A stretch of DNA of 64,000 nucleotides from an uncultured Pelagibacteraceae bacterium. GTDB taxonomy: Bacteria; Pseudomonadota; Alphaproteobacteria; Pelagibacterales; Pelagibacteraceae. Under the pieces are notes generated by a model, which had not been told where the DNA came from, did no database searches, and was given only the letters and a program-made list of their open reading frames with translations. Positions 26,812-34,245 of this stretch are shown piece by piece. Position 1 is the first letter of the stretch. Each line of letters begins with the position of its first letter. The stretch covers positions 1-64,000 of the forward strand of contig CACHEF010000004.1 in assembly GCA_902578775.1 (NCBI GenBank), read 5' to 3'. The translations under genes were made by a program, and so were the position numbers.

Positions 26812-26877
26812 ATAGTGGATATAATTGATTCAGATTAATATTCAATGATCAAAAACAATCTTTTTTAGATTTATTAA

Positions 26878-28326
26878 CTAAGCATCAGAATATTTCTGCT
26901 CTAAATTCATGACATAATCGTTAATTCCATCAAGAAATTTAAGCTTTTCGTCTACTGTTTTAAATGAAAACATTTTGTCATCATTTTCTCTAATTTCATC
27001 ACACTCTGAATAAAATGCTGAAACTGTCCACCACTTCTCTTTGTTCGTACTCAGTATTCTGGATGCAATTCTTCTTTTAATTTTTGTATGAATTTCCTTT
27101 GGTAAAATTTCTGGAGCCTCATTATATATCAGATTATGACCAAAGGTAACCAATCTGTCATCTTTAAACATATCTAATAAAGCCAATCGCTCTTTCCACT
27201 CTGAAGAGTGAAATTTTTCAAATAGTGGGACATCTTTATTGAATGTATCAAAACCTCCAGAATAGATTGTCTCCTCTGGCTCAACATCTTCTTGTGATGC
27301 TGTTTCCATTTTTTCTTCTGCTGCTTCTTTTAAAATATTACATATATCTTGAGAAAATTTTTCATTTGATTTCATTAATTCTGCTCTTTTGTTAAGCAAA
27401 TTAATTCCAATTTTTTTGTACAGATCTACTTTCAAACCTAAACTTTTATCTAAAATTATAGGAGCTTTATTTGATTTAATTGTTTTATAAAAACGGGGCG
27501 ATTTTTTCATTTCTTTTTTTAAATCTTGATAATTAAGTTTTTGAAGTTCTTCAATATTTGCAGATAAATTTACCACTTGCCCCCATCTATAAACTGGATG
27601 CATGCATGAATTTGGGTGTAGAGGAGCGACTAAAAATAAATAATTTTTACCAAAGAAATTTTCATTAATTGTAAACATTTTTTCTTGTTTGATTAGATTT
27701 TCAACAACAACTTTACTTTTAGTTTTTAAATATTCATGCCACAAATCTGGTTGCTTATTCTTTAATAAACCCAGAACCTTTACAGTTAATTCAGTATCGA
27801 AAAGAGCTCCATGGGCCCCTGAAGAATCAAAACCATTAAGTCTTGCTAGCGACTCTAATTTCATAGATTTATTTCCTTTGGGATTTAACTCAGTTTTAAG
27901 AATATTTTCATCAATAGCAAATGCTGCTTTAATCATGTTCAACGCATCATGCCTTGAATTGCCTTCTGTGTTAATCAAATAGGGTTTTCTCAATGATTTA
28001 AAAAACTCTCGCCTAAGAATTTCATCATCAAATCCGACTGAGCTAAATCCCATAAAGGTTGCGGGTGACCATTCACGGAATTTTTTCTCCACTTGAGCAA
28101 TCATTTGATAATGGCTTAAGTTGCCTTTTGTAATCAAATCAACATTTGATTTATTTATGCATAAAGCAGTTGCAGATGGAACTCTGTCTTGGGGCATCCT
28201 GCATCTAGCTGTAAATCTTTCTTTTTCATTAAAATTTTCATCTAATAGAATGGCACCTATCTCAATCATTGTAGCCCAATCAAGTTGCGCTGAGTCTGTC
28301 TCAATATCCCAAACTACATAATTCAA
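26878..28326 (-). CDS. sbcB: Exodeoxyribonuclease I
   Basis: A 482 aa 3'-5' single-strand DNA exonuclease. N-terminal DEDDh exonuclease domain: VWDIETDSAQLDW (Exo I), GFSSVGFDDEILRREFF (Exo II), and NGFDSSGAHGALFDTELTVKVLG (Exo III with His and Asp), followed by the ExoI-specific SH3-like and C-terminal helical parts (ETIYSGGFDTFNKDVPLFEKF, RIASRIL). The length matches E. coli SbcB (475 aa). ExoI is less usual in alphaproteobacteria than in gammaproteobacteria. Its start overlaps the next nuclease gene by 4 nt, and rmuC is upstream, so these form a DNA-end processing operon. Confidence 0.92.
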   Translation of the reverse strand: MNYVVWDIETDSAQLDWATMIEIGAILLDENFNEKERFTARCRMPQDRVPSATALCINKSNVDLITKGNLSHYQMIAQVEKKFREWSPATFMGFSSVGFDDEILRREFFKSLRKPYLINTEGNSRHDALNMIKAAFAIDENILKTELNPKGNKSMKLESLARLNGFDSSGAHGALFDTELTVKVLGLLKNKQPDLWHEYLKTKSKVVVENLIKQEKMFTINENFFGKNYLFLVAPLHPNSCMHPVYRWGQVVNLSANIEELQKLNYQDLKKEMKKSPRFYKTIKSNKAPIILDKSLGLKVDLYKKIGINLLNKRAELMKSNEKFSQDICNILKEAAEEKMETASQEDVEPEETIYSGGFDTFNKDVPLFEKFHSSEWKERLALLDMFKDDRLVTFGHNLIYNEAPEILPKEIHTKIKRRIASRILSTNKEKWWTVSAFYSECDEIRENDDKMFSFKTVDEKLKFLDGINDYVMNLEQKYSDA

Positions 28327-29009
28327 TTTGCCATCCTTTGTGAATAATACTGTTCTACTTTTTCCATAAATTGATTTTGATATTTTTTAAAACGCTCACC
28401 ATCAATTATAAATCTTTGAAAAATATTTTCTTTAGTGCACAAGAGAATTACACCTTGAGAAATCTTGGTTCCATAGACAGTGTTATGCGCCATTGCATAG
28501 GCCGCACATTGTAAATAATAATCATCTATCCACTCATCCTTCTTCGGCTTATTGGCATTTTTAAAGTCTATTAGACTTTCTTTGTTTTCATAAATACCAA
28601 TACAATCCGCTGTACCTGAAAATTTAGACGGATAATAAATTGTAGCTTCGCAGCCCCATATCTCGTCTAATTTATTCCTAAGACCATTTTCAATAATTTG
28701 ATCTGCCATCATTTTTTCTCTGGTATTATCTCCTAATAATTCCAAATTTAATTTTCCAAGTAAAAACTTTTCAAGATAATCGTGCATAGAACTTCCACGA
28801 CTAGTTGCTTCTCTTGAAATAATTTCGGCTTGCTTGTGTCCAATTCTATTTTTCCATTCTGCTAATTTTGCTTTTTTTTCCTCAGACTCTGTTGCTTTTA
28901 AAATTGTAGTAACTGAAGGCAATAGTTCATCATTAACAGAATAATGCCTTGAACCTTGTACAATTGATCTTGTAGATTTAGGATAAACAAATTTATTATT
29001 CCACTGCAT
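28323..29009 (-). CDS. PD-(D/E)XK exonuclease of the MGME1/cyanophage exonuclease type
   Basis: A 228 aa protein starting at the ATG at 29009 (MQWNNKFVYPK); the track start at 29078 is a TTG inside rmuC. It shows the blocks LPSVTTILKATESEEK, WKNRIGHKQAEIISREATSRGSSMHDYLE and the nuclease core GTADCIG...SLIDFKNANKPK (PD-(D/E)XK with Asp, Asp and Lys), then YYLQCAAYAMAH, a Cas4/RecB-like QxxxY region. The SVTTIL / RGSSMH pattern resembles exonucleases of marine T4-like phages and mitochondrial MGME1. The role is likely single-strand or recombination-linked DNA degradation with SbcB and RmuC. Confidence 0.85.
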   Translation of the reverse strand: MQWNNKFVYPKSTRSIVQGSRHYSVNDELLPSVTTILKATESEEKKAKLAEWKNRIGHKQAEIISREATSRGSSMHDYLEKFLLGKLNLELLGDNTREKMMADQIIENGLRNKLDEIWGCEATIYYPSKFSGTADCIGIYENKESLIDFKNANKPKKDEWIDDYYLQCAAYAMAHNTVYGTKISQGVILLCTKENIFQRFIIDGERFKKYQNQFMEKVEQYYSQRMAN

Positions 29010-29046
29010 TGAATTTCTTATAATCGGTATTAATTGAAAAAAGAAA

Positions 29047-30144
29047 TTAATTTTTAACTTGCTTATTTCTTTCAACAAATTTCTCTACATTCTCTGTCAA
29101 TACAGCTTTTTCAACTTGTTCGGGATCTTTTATATTTTCTAAAGTTCTAGTAATTGATCTTGCATCTTTTCCAAAACTATCAACAACCGTCATGGCCTCT
29201 TCAAGTTTTTTTCTTAATTTATAAATATTATCAAAATGGCTAGAAAATCTTGTGCTTATTGCTTTTAGATGATCATAAATCTCTGTAGCGTTTTTTGATA
29301 TTTTGATACTTTGAAATCCCATATGTAAAGATTGCAAATAAGCTGAAAGAGTATTAGGGCCACAAATTACTATTTTGTATTTCTTCATTAATTCTTGAGT
29401 CAACAACTCTTTAGTGCTTGGGTCTTGATATTCAGTTAATTCTTTGTAAAGACTTTCAGTAGGCGCATAAACTATTGCAAAATTTGAAGTTTTTGGTGGA
29501 ACAATGTATTTTTCCATGACACTTTTTGCTTTGGCCTTAAATGCACTCGCTAATTTTGTTCTAGCATCAGCAACCGCTTTTTTATCATCTGCATCATATG
29601 CATCAGTGATGGCTTTGAATTTTTCTACTGGAAAATGAGAGTCTACTGGAACTAAGACATCTCCTTGGAGCTTGATTGCAAATTCTACGTTCTCACTGGT
29701 ATCTTCTTTCATTTTGACATTTGTCATGAATTGAGATGCAGGTAACAAATCTTTAATTAAAGCATCCAAAGAATATTCAGCTAAAGTTCCATACTTTTTA
29801 ACTCCTGCTAAAATTTTAGTAATGCCCTCTTGGCTTTGATTTAATAATTTTACTTGTTCGTTAAAATTACCAACTTTCTCATCTACTTTGGTTAAGGCCT
29901 CAGTCATATCTTTTGTAACTCCAGTTGATAAAGAATTAAATGAGGTAGACATTGAACTTAATGATGTATTGATTGTAGAATTAAGGCTGTCTTTTAACCT
30001 CACTATTTCAGTATTTAAATTGGCTAATTCCTCAACTTCTTTATTTTCATTTTCATCTTTAGGTTTTGACCTTAAATTTAAGTATAAAATACCTAAAGTA
30101 GCACCAAGCAATATAGTTAGAATTATTAATAGAATCATATCCAT
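29047..30144 (-). CDS. rmuC: DNA recombination protein RmuC
   Basis: A 365 aa RmuC-family protein: N-terminal membrane segment (about 3-25), a coiled-coil region (residues about 35-110 with ELANLNTEIVRLKDSLN and KVDEKVGNFNEQVKLL), and the nuclease-like RmuC domain with YGTLAEYSLDALIKDLLP, VLVPVDSHFPVEKF (family IDaKFP), TSNFAIVYAPTESLYKEL, and CGPNTLSAYLQSLHMGFQ. RmuC limits DNA inversions and rearrangements in E. coli. It is the first gene of the rmuC - PD-(D/E)XK - sbcB run. Confidence 0.94.
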   Translation of the reverse strand: MDMILLIILTILLGATLGILYLNLRSKPKDENENKEVEELANLNTEIVRLKDSLNSTINTSLSSMSTSFNSLSTGVTKDMTEALTKVDEKVGNFNEQVKLLNQSQEGITKILAGVKKYGTLAEYSLDALIKDLLPASQFMTNVKMKEDTSENVEFAIKLQGDVLVPVDSHFPVEKFKAITDAYDADDKKAVADARTKLASAFKAKAKSVMEKYIVPPKTSNFAIVYAPTESLYKELTEYQDPSTKELLTQELMKKYKIVICGPNTLSAYLQSLHMGFQSIKISKNATEIYDHLKAISTRFSSHFDNIYKLRKKLEEAMTVVDSFGKDARSITRTLENIKDPEQVEKAVLTENVEKFVERNKQVKN

Positions 30145-30195
30145 ATGTTCAAAGATATACGTGATAATTTAAATATCAATATTTATTGGAAAGAT

Positions 30196-30888
30196 CTAAT
30201 TCTTAGAAAGAAATTTAATCAAACTTTTCAAAGCTTTTTTTTTAGCAGATGATCTGGAAACCATCATACAGGCTTCGGATTTTAATATTTCTCCATCTTT
30301 CAATATTCTTAAGTTATTAGCTTTTAATGTTTCTCCAGTTGAAGTTATATCTGTAATAATCTCACTAGACTCTGTGAAAGGATAAGCTTCTGTTGCACCC
30401 AAGCTACTTACTAACTTAAATTGAGTTACTCCTTTAGAGAACAAAAATTCTCTTGTTAAATTTGGATATTTTGTTGCCACTCTTAATCTTTTCTTTTTTT
30501 TATCTTTAAAATCAAATCCTATTTCCTCTAAATCAGCAATCGTTTGTACATCAATCCATTCATCAGGGATGGCAACAACTAATTTTGCTTTACCAAAATT
30601 ATATTTTTTACTGACACTAATTTTATTTTGAATATTAATTTCACTTTCTTTTAATAAATCAATTCCAGAAAATCCCAAATCTAAAGAACCCTCTCCTAAT
30701 CTTTGAATAATTTCTCGTGCATGTAAATAAATTATCTTAATATTCTTTTTACCTTTAATTGATGCAAGTAAATCCCTTTCTCCTCTTTCAGAAAAAAGTC
30801 TTAATTTCTTCTTTTTAAAAATATTTAAAACATCTTTTCTAAGTCTACCTTTGCTGGGAATTCCAACATTTATGATATCGTTAATCAT
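30196..30888 (-). CDS. hisG: ATP phosphoribosyltransferase, short form catalytic subunit
   Basis: First step of histidine synthesis. The 230 aa protein is the short (HisG-S) form, which needs HisZ for activity and feedback control. Visible are GIPSKGRL, LHAREIIQRLGEGSLDLGFSGIDLL, RVATKYPNLTREFLFSKGV and the PRPP loop EIITDITSTGETLKANNL (family DiveTG.TL). It overlaps hisZ by 4 nt. It lies downstream of tRNA-His and hisS, so histidine supply, charging and the tRNA itself share one transcription unit. Confidence 0.95.
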   Translation of the reverse strand: MINDIINVGIPSKGRLRKDVLNIFKKKKLRLFSERGERDLLASIKGKKNIKIIYLHAREIIQRLGEGSLDLGFSGIDLLKESEINIQNKISVSKKYNFGKAKLVVAIPDEWIDVQTIADLEEIGFDFKDKKKKRLRVATKYPNLTREFLFSKGVTQFKLVSSLGATEAYPFTESSEIITDITSTGETLKANNLRILKDGEILKSEACMMVSRSSAKKKALKSLIKFLSKN

Positions 30889-31931
30889 ATATTTATAGCA
30901 GCCCCAACTGCTGGAACTTCTTTTTTAGATCCAAGATCAGAGATTAAGTGGTCATACCTTCCACCATTAATAACATTTTTATTTTTTAAATTTGATTTGA
31001 TATCAATTCTAAAAACCATTCCTGTATAATACTCAAGTTGTCTTCCAAACGAGGCGGAAAAAATAACATTTAATTTTGAAACTTTATTTTGAGATAACGG
31101 GAAATATCTTTGGTCTACAGCAAGATTAATTTTATATTTCTTAAAAAATTTGTTTAATTCACAAGCTGCTTTATTTATTGGACATTTTATTTTTAAAAAA
31201 TCTTTAATTATTTTTGAAACATTTTTACCTTTATTTGTTCTTCTTGGGTCTTTAATTTTATGATCAAATCTTTTTAAAATTTCTTTTATTGATCTTCCTG
31301 CAACAACTTTAGATTGATTATCTTTCAACATCTTTAAGTAGCGTCTTTTATCAACTTCAACAATAGTTGGATCAACATCAGAGTTGGTTTCCAGTCTTTT
31401 TAAAAGATCATTAAAATAATTTTCTCTCCAAAAGTGTCTTAATAACCTTAATTTCCATCTTTTTGGAATATCTAATTTTGAAATAAGAAGATTAAAAATT
31501 TCAATATTGCCAATTGTTAAAGTACCAGAAGTATATTTTAGATTTTGTAAAGATTTAATAGAGGTATTAATTATTTCTTTGTCATCATTTTTTTCATTTT
31601 TAGAACCAATGATCTCAAATCCGATTTGATTTCTAATAATAGAGTCTTTTTTATTTTGTGATTTTCTATAAGCCTGGCCACTATAGAATATTTTTTCTTT
31701 GCCTTTGAGATTGTCCTCTAAATACCTTAGACACGATACAATCGTTAAATCTGGTCTTAAACATAATTCACTGCCATTTTGATCAATAAATGAAAATATA
31801 AATTTCCTAAAGTTTTCACCTGATCTTTGAACAATGTGATTAGCTTCTATTACTGAAGGTAAATTAATAAACTTAAATCCTTTTGACTTTACTGATTTAA
31901 GGATATTTTCAGATAAGTTTTTTGATTTCAT
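30885..31931 (-). CDS. hisZ: ATP phosphoribosyltransferase regulatory subunit HisZ
   Basis: A 348 aa HisRS-like paralog without aminoacylation function that complements short HisG. It has a class II motif 2-like block CLRPDLTIVSCLRYLEDNL with YSGQAYRKS, SLGNIEIFNLL-type spacing, and a motif 3-like ending GGRYDHLISDLGSKKEVPAVGAAI. It lacks the C-terminal anticodon-binding domain seen in hisS next door. The start is 23 nt inside hisS. The pairing of short HisG with HisZ matches the family rule. Confidence 0.94.
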   Translation of the reverse strand: MKSKNLSENILKSVKSKGFKFINLPSVIEANHIVQRSGENFRKFIFSFIDQNGSELCLRPDLTIVSCLRYLEDNLKGKEKIFYSGQAYRKSQNKKDSIIRNQIGFEIIGSKNEKNDDKEIINTSIKSLQNLKYTSGTLTIGNIEIFNLLISKLDIPKRWKLRLLRHFWRENYFNDLLKRLETNSDVDPTIVEVDKRRYLKMLKDNQSKVVAGRSIKEILKRFDHKIKDPRRTNKGKNVSKIIKDFLKIKCPINKAACELNKFFKKYKINLAVDQRYFPLSQNKVSKLNVIFSASFGRQLEYYTGMVFRIDIKSNLKNKNVINGGRYDHLISDLGSKKEVPAVGAAINI

Positions 31932-33303
31932 TAACTAAATTTTCTTTTGAAATAGTTTGATTATTTTCACCCTTAACGCCTTTAAGGTTTTTAATTGTAA
32001 CTGTGTTTTCTTCAAATTCATTTTCACCACAAATTATAGCAAGATCAAGTTTACGTTTATTTGCGTAAGTAAGTTGTTTTCCTAAATTTTTTTTTGTATC
32101 CAAAAATATCTCAGCATTGATATTGTTAGCTTTTAATTGCTCTAAAATTTCATAATAATTTTTCAAATATTTTTCATCCATAACACAAACTAGAACCAGC
32201 TTTTGTTCTTTAACTTCTATTTGTTCTAATTGCATTAGTGCAAATAACAAACGATCAACTCCAAATGAAATTCCTGTTCCTGGTATATCTACACCCTTAA
32301 ATCTTGATATGAGTTTTGCATAAGCACCTCCTGAGCAAATACTACCTATATCAATTACTTTATTTTTATTATTTTTTACTTCAAAATTTAAATTTGTCTC
32401 TACGATAAACCCATCATAATAAGCAAGGCCTCTTACAATTGTAAAATTTGTTTGAACTTGGTTTTTATATTTTCCAAATCCAAGTATTTGGAAGACGTCT
32501 TCTATTTCTTTTATCCCCTCTTGAGATAGTGGATTTGTTAAATTATTTTTTAATTTTTTAAGATCTTTTATTTTTAGAAAATCTAAAATTCTTTCCACTT
32601 GAACGTTATTTAAATCTGCACCTTTTGTGATTGCACCCGAGCTATCTTTTCTCTCTTTTTTAAGTAAAGCCTCGACCCCTGATAAACCAAATCCAGGTTT
32701 ATTTAATTTATCAATTGCTCTAATCACTTTTGTTTGTTTTTCAGAAGAAATATTAAGCTCATCAATCAGACCTTGAACAATTTTTCTATTACTAACATTA
32801 ATCGTAAATTGATCTTTTTTAAGACCACATTCTAATAAAGTAGCTGAAATTAAGTTGCAAAGTTCAGCATTTGATTGTGCGGGATTGGTATTGCCAATTA
32901 TATCAAAGTCAGCTTGAAGAAATTCTCTATACCTTCCATTGCCAGGTTTTTCATTTCTAAAAACATTTTGAATAGCATATCTTTTGTAAATTGTTGGAAG
33001 TTCCTGGTTATTCTGAGCTACAAACCTGGCGAGCGGACTAGATAAATCATATCTTAAAGTAATATTTTTATCTCCATCCTGAAATGAAAAAATATCAGAC
33101 ATAGGATTAGCTTCATCTTCTGCTAGAAAAGATCCTATATTTTCACTTATCTCAAAAGATGGGGTTTCTAAAGGTTCGGCCCCAAATTTTATAAAATTTT
33201 TTTCAATCACTTGTAAAAGCTGTTTTTTCAAAACTAGCTTTTTTCCCCAACGATCTTCAAATCCAGATGGTAAGGATGGATTGAGTTTGTTTTCTTTATT
33301 CAT
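31909..33303 (-). CDS. hisS: Histidyl-tRNA synthetase
   Basis: Charges tRNA-His. The class II core shows LPSGFEDRWGKK, TLRYDLSSPLARF (motif 2 region), YKRYAIQNVFRNEKPGNGRYREFLQADFDIIG, the histidine motif TIVRGLAYYDGFIVET, ICSGGAYAKLISRF and GTGISFGVDRLLFAL (motif 3), then an anticodon-binding domain. The track extends to 33351, but those codons lie inside the tRNA-His gene; the ATG at 33303 (MNKENKLNPSLPSGF) gives 464 aa. The start codon is 4 nt after the encoded CCA end of the tRNA, so the mRNA must be translated either from the joint transcript or almost leaderless after tRNA processing. Confidence 0.96.
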   Translation of the reverse strand: MNKENKLNPSLPSGFEDRWGKKLVLKKQLLQVIEKNFIKFGAEPLETPSFEISENIGSFLAEDEANPMSDIFSFQDGDKNITLRYDLSSPLARFVAQNNQELPTIYKRYAIQNVFRNEKPGNGRYREFLQADFDIIGNTNPAQSNAELCNLISATLLECGLKKDQFTINVSNRKIVQGLIDELNISSEKQTKVIRAIDKLNKPGFGLSGVEALLKKERKDSSGAITKGADLNNVQVERILDFLKIKDLKKLKNNLTNPLSQEGIKEIEDVFQILGFGKYKNQVQTNFTIVRGLAYYDGFIVETNLNFEVKNNKNKVIDIGSICSGGAYAKLISRFKGVDIPGTGISFGVDRLLFALMQLEQIEVKEQKLVLVCVMDEKYLKNYYEILEQLKANNINAEIFLDTKKNLGKQLTYANKRKLDLAIICGENEFEENTVTIKNLKGVKGENNQTISKENLVNEIKKLI

Positions 33304-33307
33304 TTTT

Positions 33308-33381
33308 TGGTACCTTGGGTAGGTTACGCTCCTACGACTTCGGATCCACAAACCGACGTGATGCTATTTCACCACCAAGGC
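33308..33381 (-). tRNA. tRNA-His (anticodon GTG) with unusual D- and T-loops
   Basis: The minus strand folds into a full cloverleaf: acceptor GCCTTGG with CCAAGGT, D-stem GTGA/TCAC, anticodon arm TCGGT-TTGTGGA-TCCGA (anticodon GTG, one T-T at the loop end), 4-nt variable loop, T-stem GTAGG/CCTAC, then A73 and an encoded CCA. The base before the acceptor is T, so there is no encoded G-1, and A73 replaces C73, the non-canonical histidine identity known from a group of alphaproteobacteria. The D-loop AATAGCA lacks GG and the T-loop is AGCGTAA instead of TTCRANY. The stems are all paired, which argues against a pseudogene. Confidence 0.88.
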
Positions 33382-33449
33382 ATATCCTCTTTTGTTTTAT
33401 ATTATTTTTAGTGGATTTAAAATTATATTATAAAAGTTAATTGCTAGCT

Positions 33450-33551
33450 TTAGCCAGCATGGAAATGACTGTGCACACCTCTATTAGTTCCTCGAAGTGT
33501 AGATCTTTGAGTACTTATATTTGATCTTGTTTTTATCGCTTTTATAATCAT
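33450..33551 (-). CDS. Candidate 33-aa ORF with three His codons, upstream of tRNA-His/hisS
   Basis: Too short for the ORF track. ATG at 33551 (or an in-frame TTG at 33569), stop TAA at 33450: a basic N-terminal part, then GVHSHFHAG at the end with His at 27, 29 and 31. A hairpin GCTGGC-TAAA-GCTAGC covers the last two codons and the stop. It lies between the cspA terminator and tRNA-His, so it could be a leader peptide of the tRNA-His-hisS-hisZ-hisG unit or a small protein of its own. No strong ribosome binding site is seen. I do not recognise it. Confidence 0.4.
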   Translation of the reverse strand: MIIKAIKTRSNISTQRSTLRGTNRGVHSHFHAG

Positions 33552-33590
33552 GATGGGTCTTTTAGACAAAAAAATTATTTAATCAACCCT

Positions 33591-33638
33591 AAAAATAAAA
33601 AAGGACGTTTATCTAATTTAATAGATAAAACGCCCTTT
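33591..33638 (-). terminator. Intrinsic terminator downstream of cspA
   Basis: Minus strand: a roughly 16-bp stem with one bulge (arms AAAGGGCGTTTTATCTA and TAGATAAACGTCCTTT) followed by TTTTTTATTTTT. It starts 14 nt after the cspA stop and is the clearest Rho-independent terminator in the window. It separates the infA-tRNA-Phe-cspA side from the tRNA-His-hisS unit. Confidence 0.88.
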
Positions 33639-33652
33639 AAATATTTTTCTAA

Positions 33653-33865
33653 TTAATCTAATTTTTTCAAATTTACTGCTGAAGGACCTTTGGGGCCATC
33701 TTCTAATGTAAACTCAAGCTTATCACCTTCATTTAAATATCTCATTCCAGCTTCTTTTACTGCTGAAGCATGAACGAATGCATCTTTTTCTTTGTCATCT
33801 CTTTCGATAAAACCATAACCTTTTTTACCGTTAAACCACTTTACTTTACCTTGTATTGTACTCAT
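33653..33865 (-). CDS. Cold-shock domain protein (CspA family)
   Basis: A 70 aa single cold-shock domain. RNP1 KGYGFIERD and RNP2-like AFVHASAV are present, with the opening GKVKWFNGKKGYGF and the ending GPKGPSAVNLK. Such proteins bind single-stranded RNA/DNA and act as RNA chaperones. It has its own strong terminator and an 81-nt spacer from tRNA-Phe upstream, so a single short mRNA is likely, possibly also fed from infA/tRNA-Phe. Confidence 0.96.
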   Translation of the reverse strand: MSTIQGKVKWFNGKKGYGFIERDDKEKDAFVHASAVKEAGMRYLNEGDKLEFTLEDGPKGPSAVNLKKLD

Positions 33866-33946
33866 CTTATTTCTTATTCCTTTTTTTGTTATTTATAATG
33901 AGTAGAAATTAATTTTATTTTTTAAATATTTCAAGATGAAAAGTGG

Positions 33947-34021
33947 TGGTGGCTGAGGAAGGATTCGCACCTCCGACACAAGCCTTTTCAGGGCTCTGCT
34001 CTACTCCTGAGCTACTCAGCC
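33947..34021 (-). tRNA. tRNA-Phe (anticodon GAA) with A18/G55
   Basis: Minus-strand cloverleaf: acceptor GGCTGAG/CTCAGCC, D-stem GCTC/GAGC, anticodon arm GAGCC-CTGAAAA-GGCTT (anticodon GAA), T-stem GGAGG/CCTTC, A73 and encoded CCA. The D-loop is AGGAGTA, reading A at position 18 where G is nearly universal, and the T-loop is TGCGAAT with G at position 55 instead of T. Otherwise it is a standard elongator tRNA. It sits 6 nt after infA and is probably cut from the same transcript. Confidence 0.93.
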
Positions 34022-34027
34022 TTAAGA

Positions 34028-34243
34028 TTAACCTCTAAAGATTATTCTACCTTTAGTAAGATCATAAGGGGTCATTTCTACTGTCACATTATCACCTTGC
34101 AAAACTCTAATTCTATTTTTTCGAAGTTTTCCAGCAGTATGAGCTGTAACTGTATGACCGTTTTCTAATTGAACTCTAAACATCGCATTTGGTAACAAAT
34201 CAGTTACTTTCCCTTTGAATTCAAGTAGATCTTGTTTTGACAA
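34028..34243 (-). CDS. infA: Translation initiation factor IF-1
   Basis: A 71 aa OB-fold protein that occupies the ribosomal A site during initiation. The whole family pattern is present: [45 protein letters not shown] and [18 protein letters not shown]. Length equals the usual 72 aa. It follows hisD by 2 nt in the murA-DUF2948-hisD-infA order common in alphaproteobacteria. Confidence 0.98.
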   Translation of the reverse strand: MSKQDLLEFKGKVTDLLPNAMFRVQLENGHTVTAHTAGKLRKNRIRVLQGDNVTVEMTPYDLTKGRIIFRG

Positions 34244-34245
34244 AT

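Noticed and set aside
29010-29078. Longer start of the PD-(D/E)XK nuclease (MLKEISK...)
   Set aside because: It begins with TTG inside rmuC and adds residues without family support; the ATG at 29009 fits better.
33304-33351. N-terminal extension of hisS in the ORF track (MWIRSRR...)
   Set aside because: These codons are the antisense-free minus-strand reading of the 3' half of tRNA-His; the ATG at 33303 gives the normal HisRS start.
33443-33458. Hairpin GCTGGC-TAAA-GCTAGC as a transcription terminator or classic attenuator
   Set aside because: No U-run follows on the minus strand and no alternative stem is evident, so only a possible structural role is kept as a finding.
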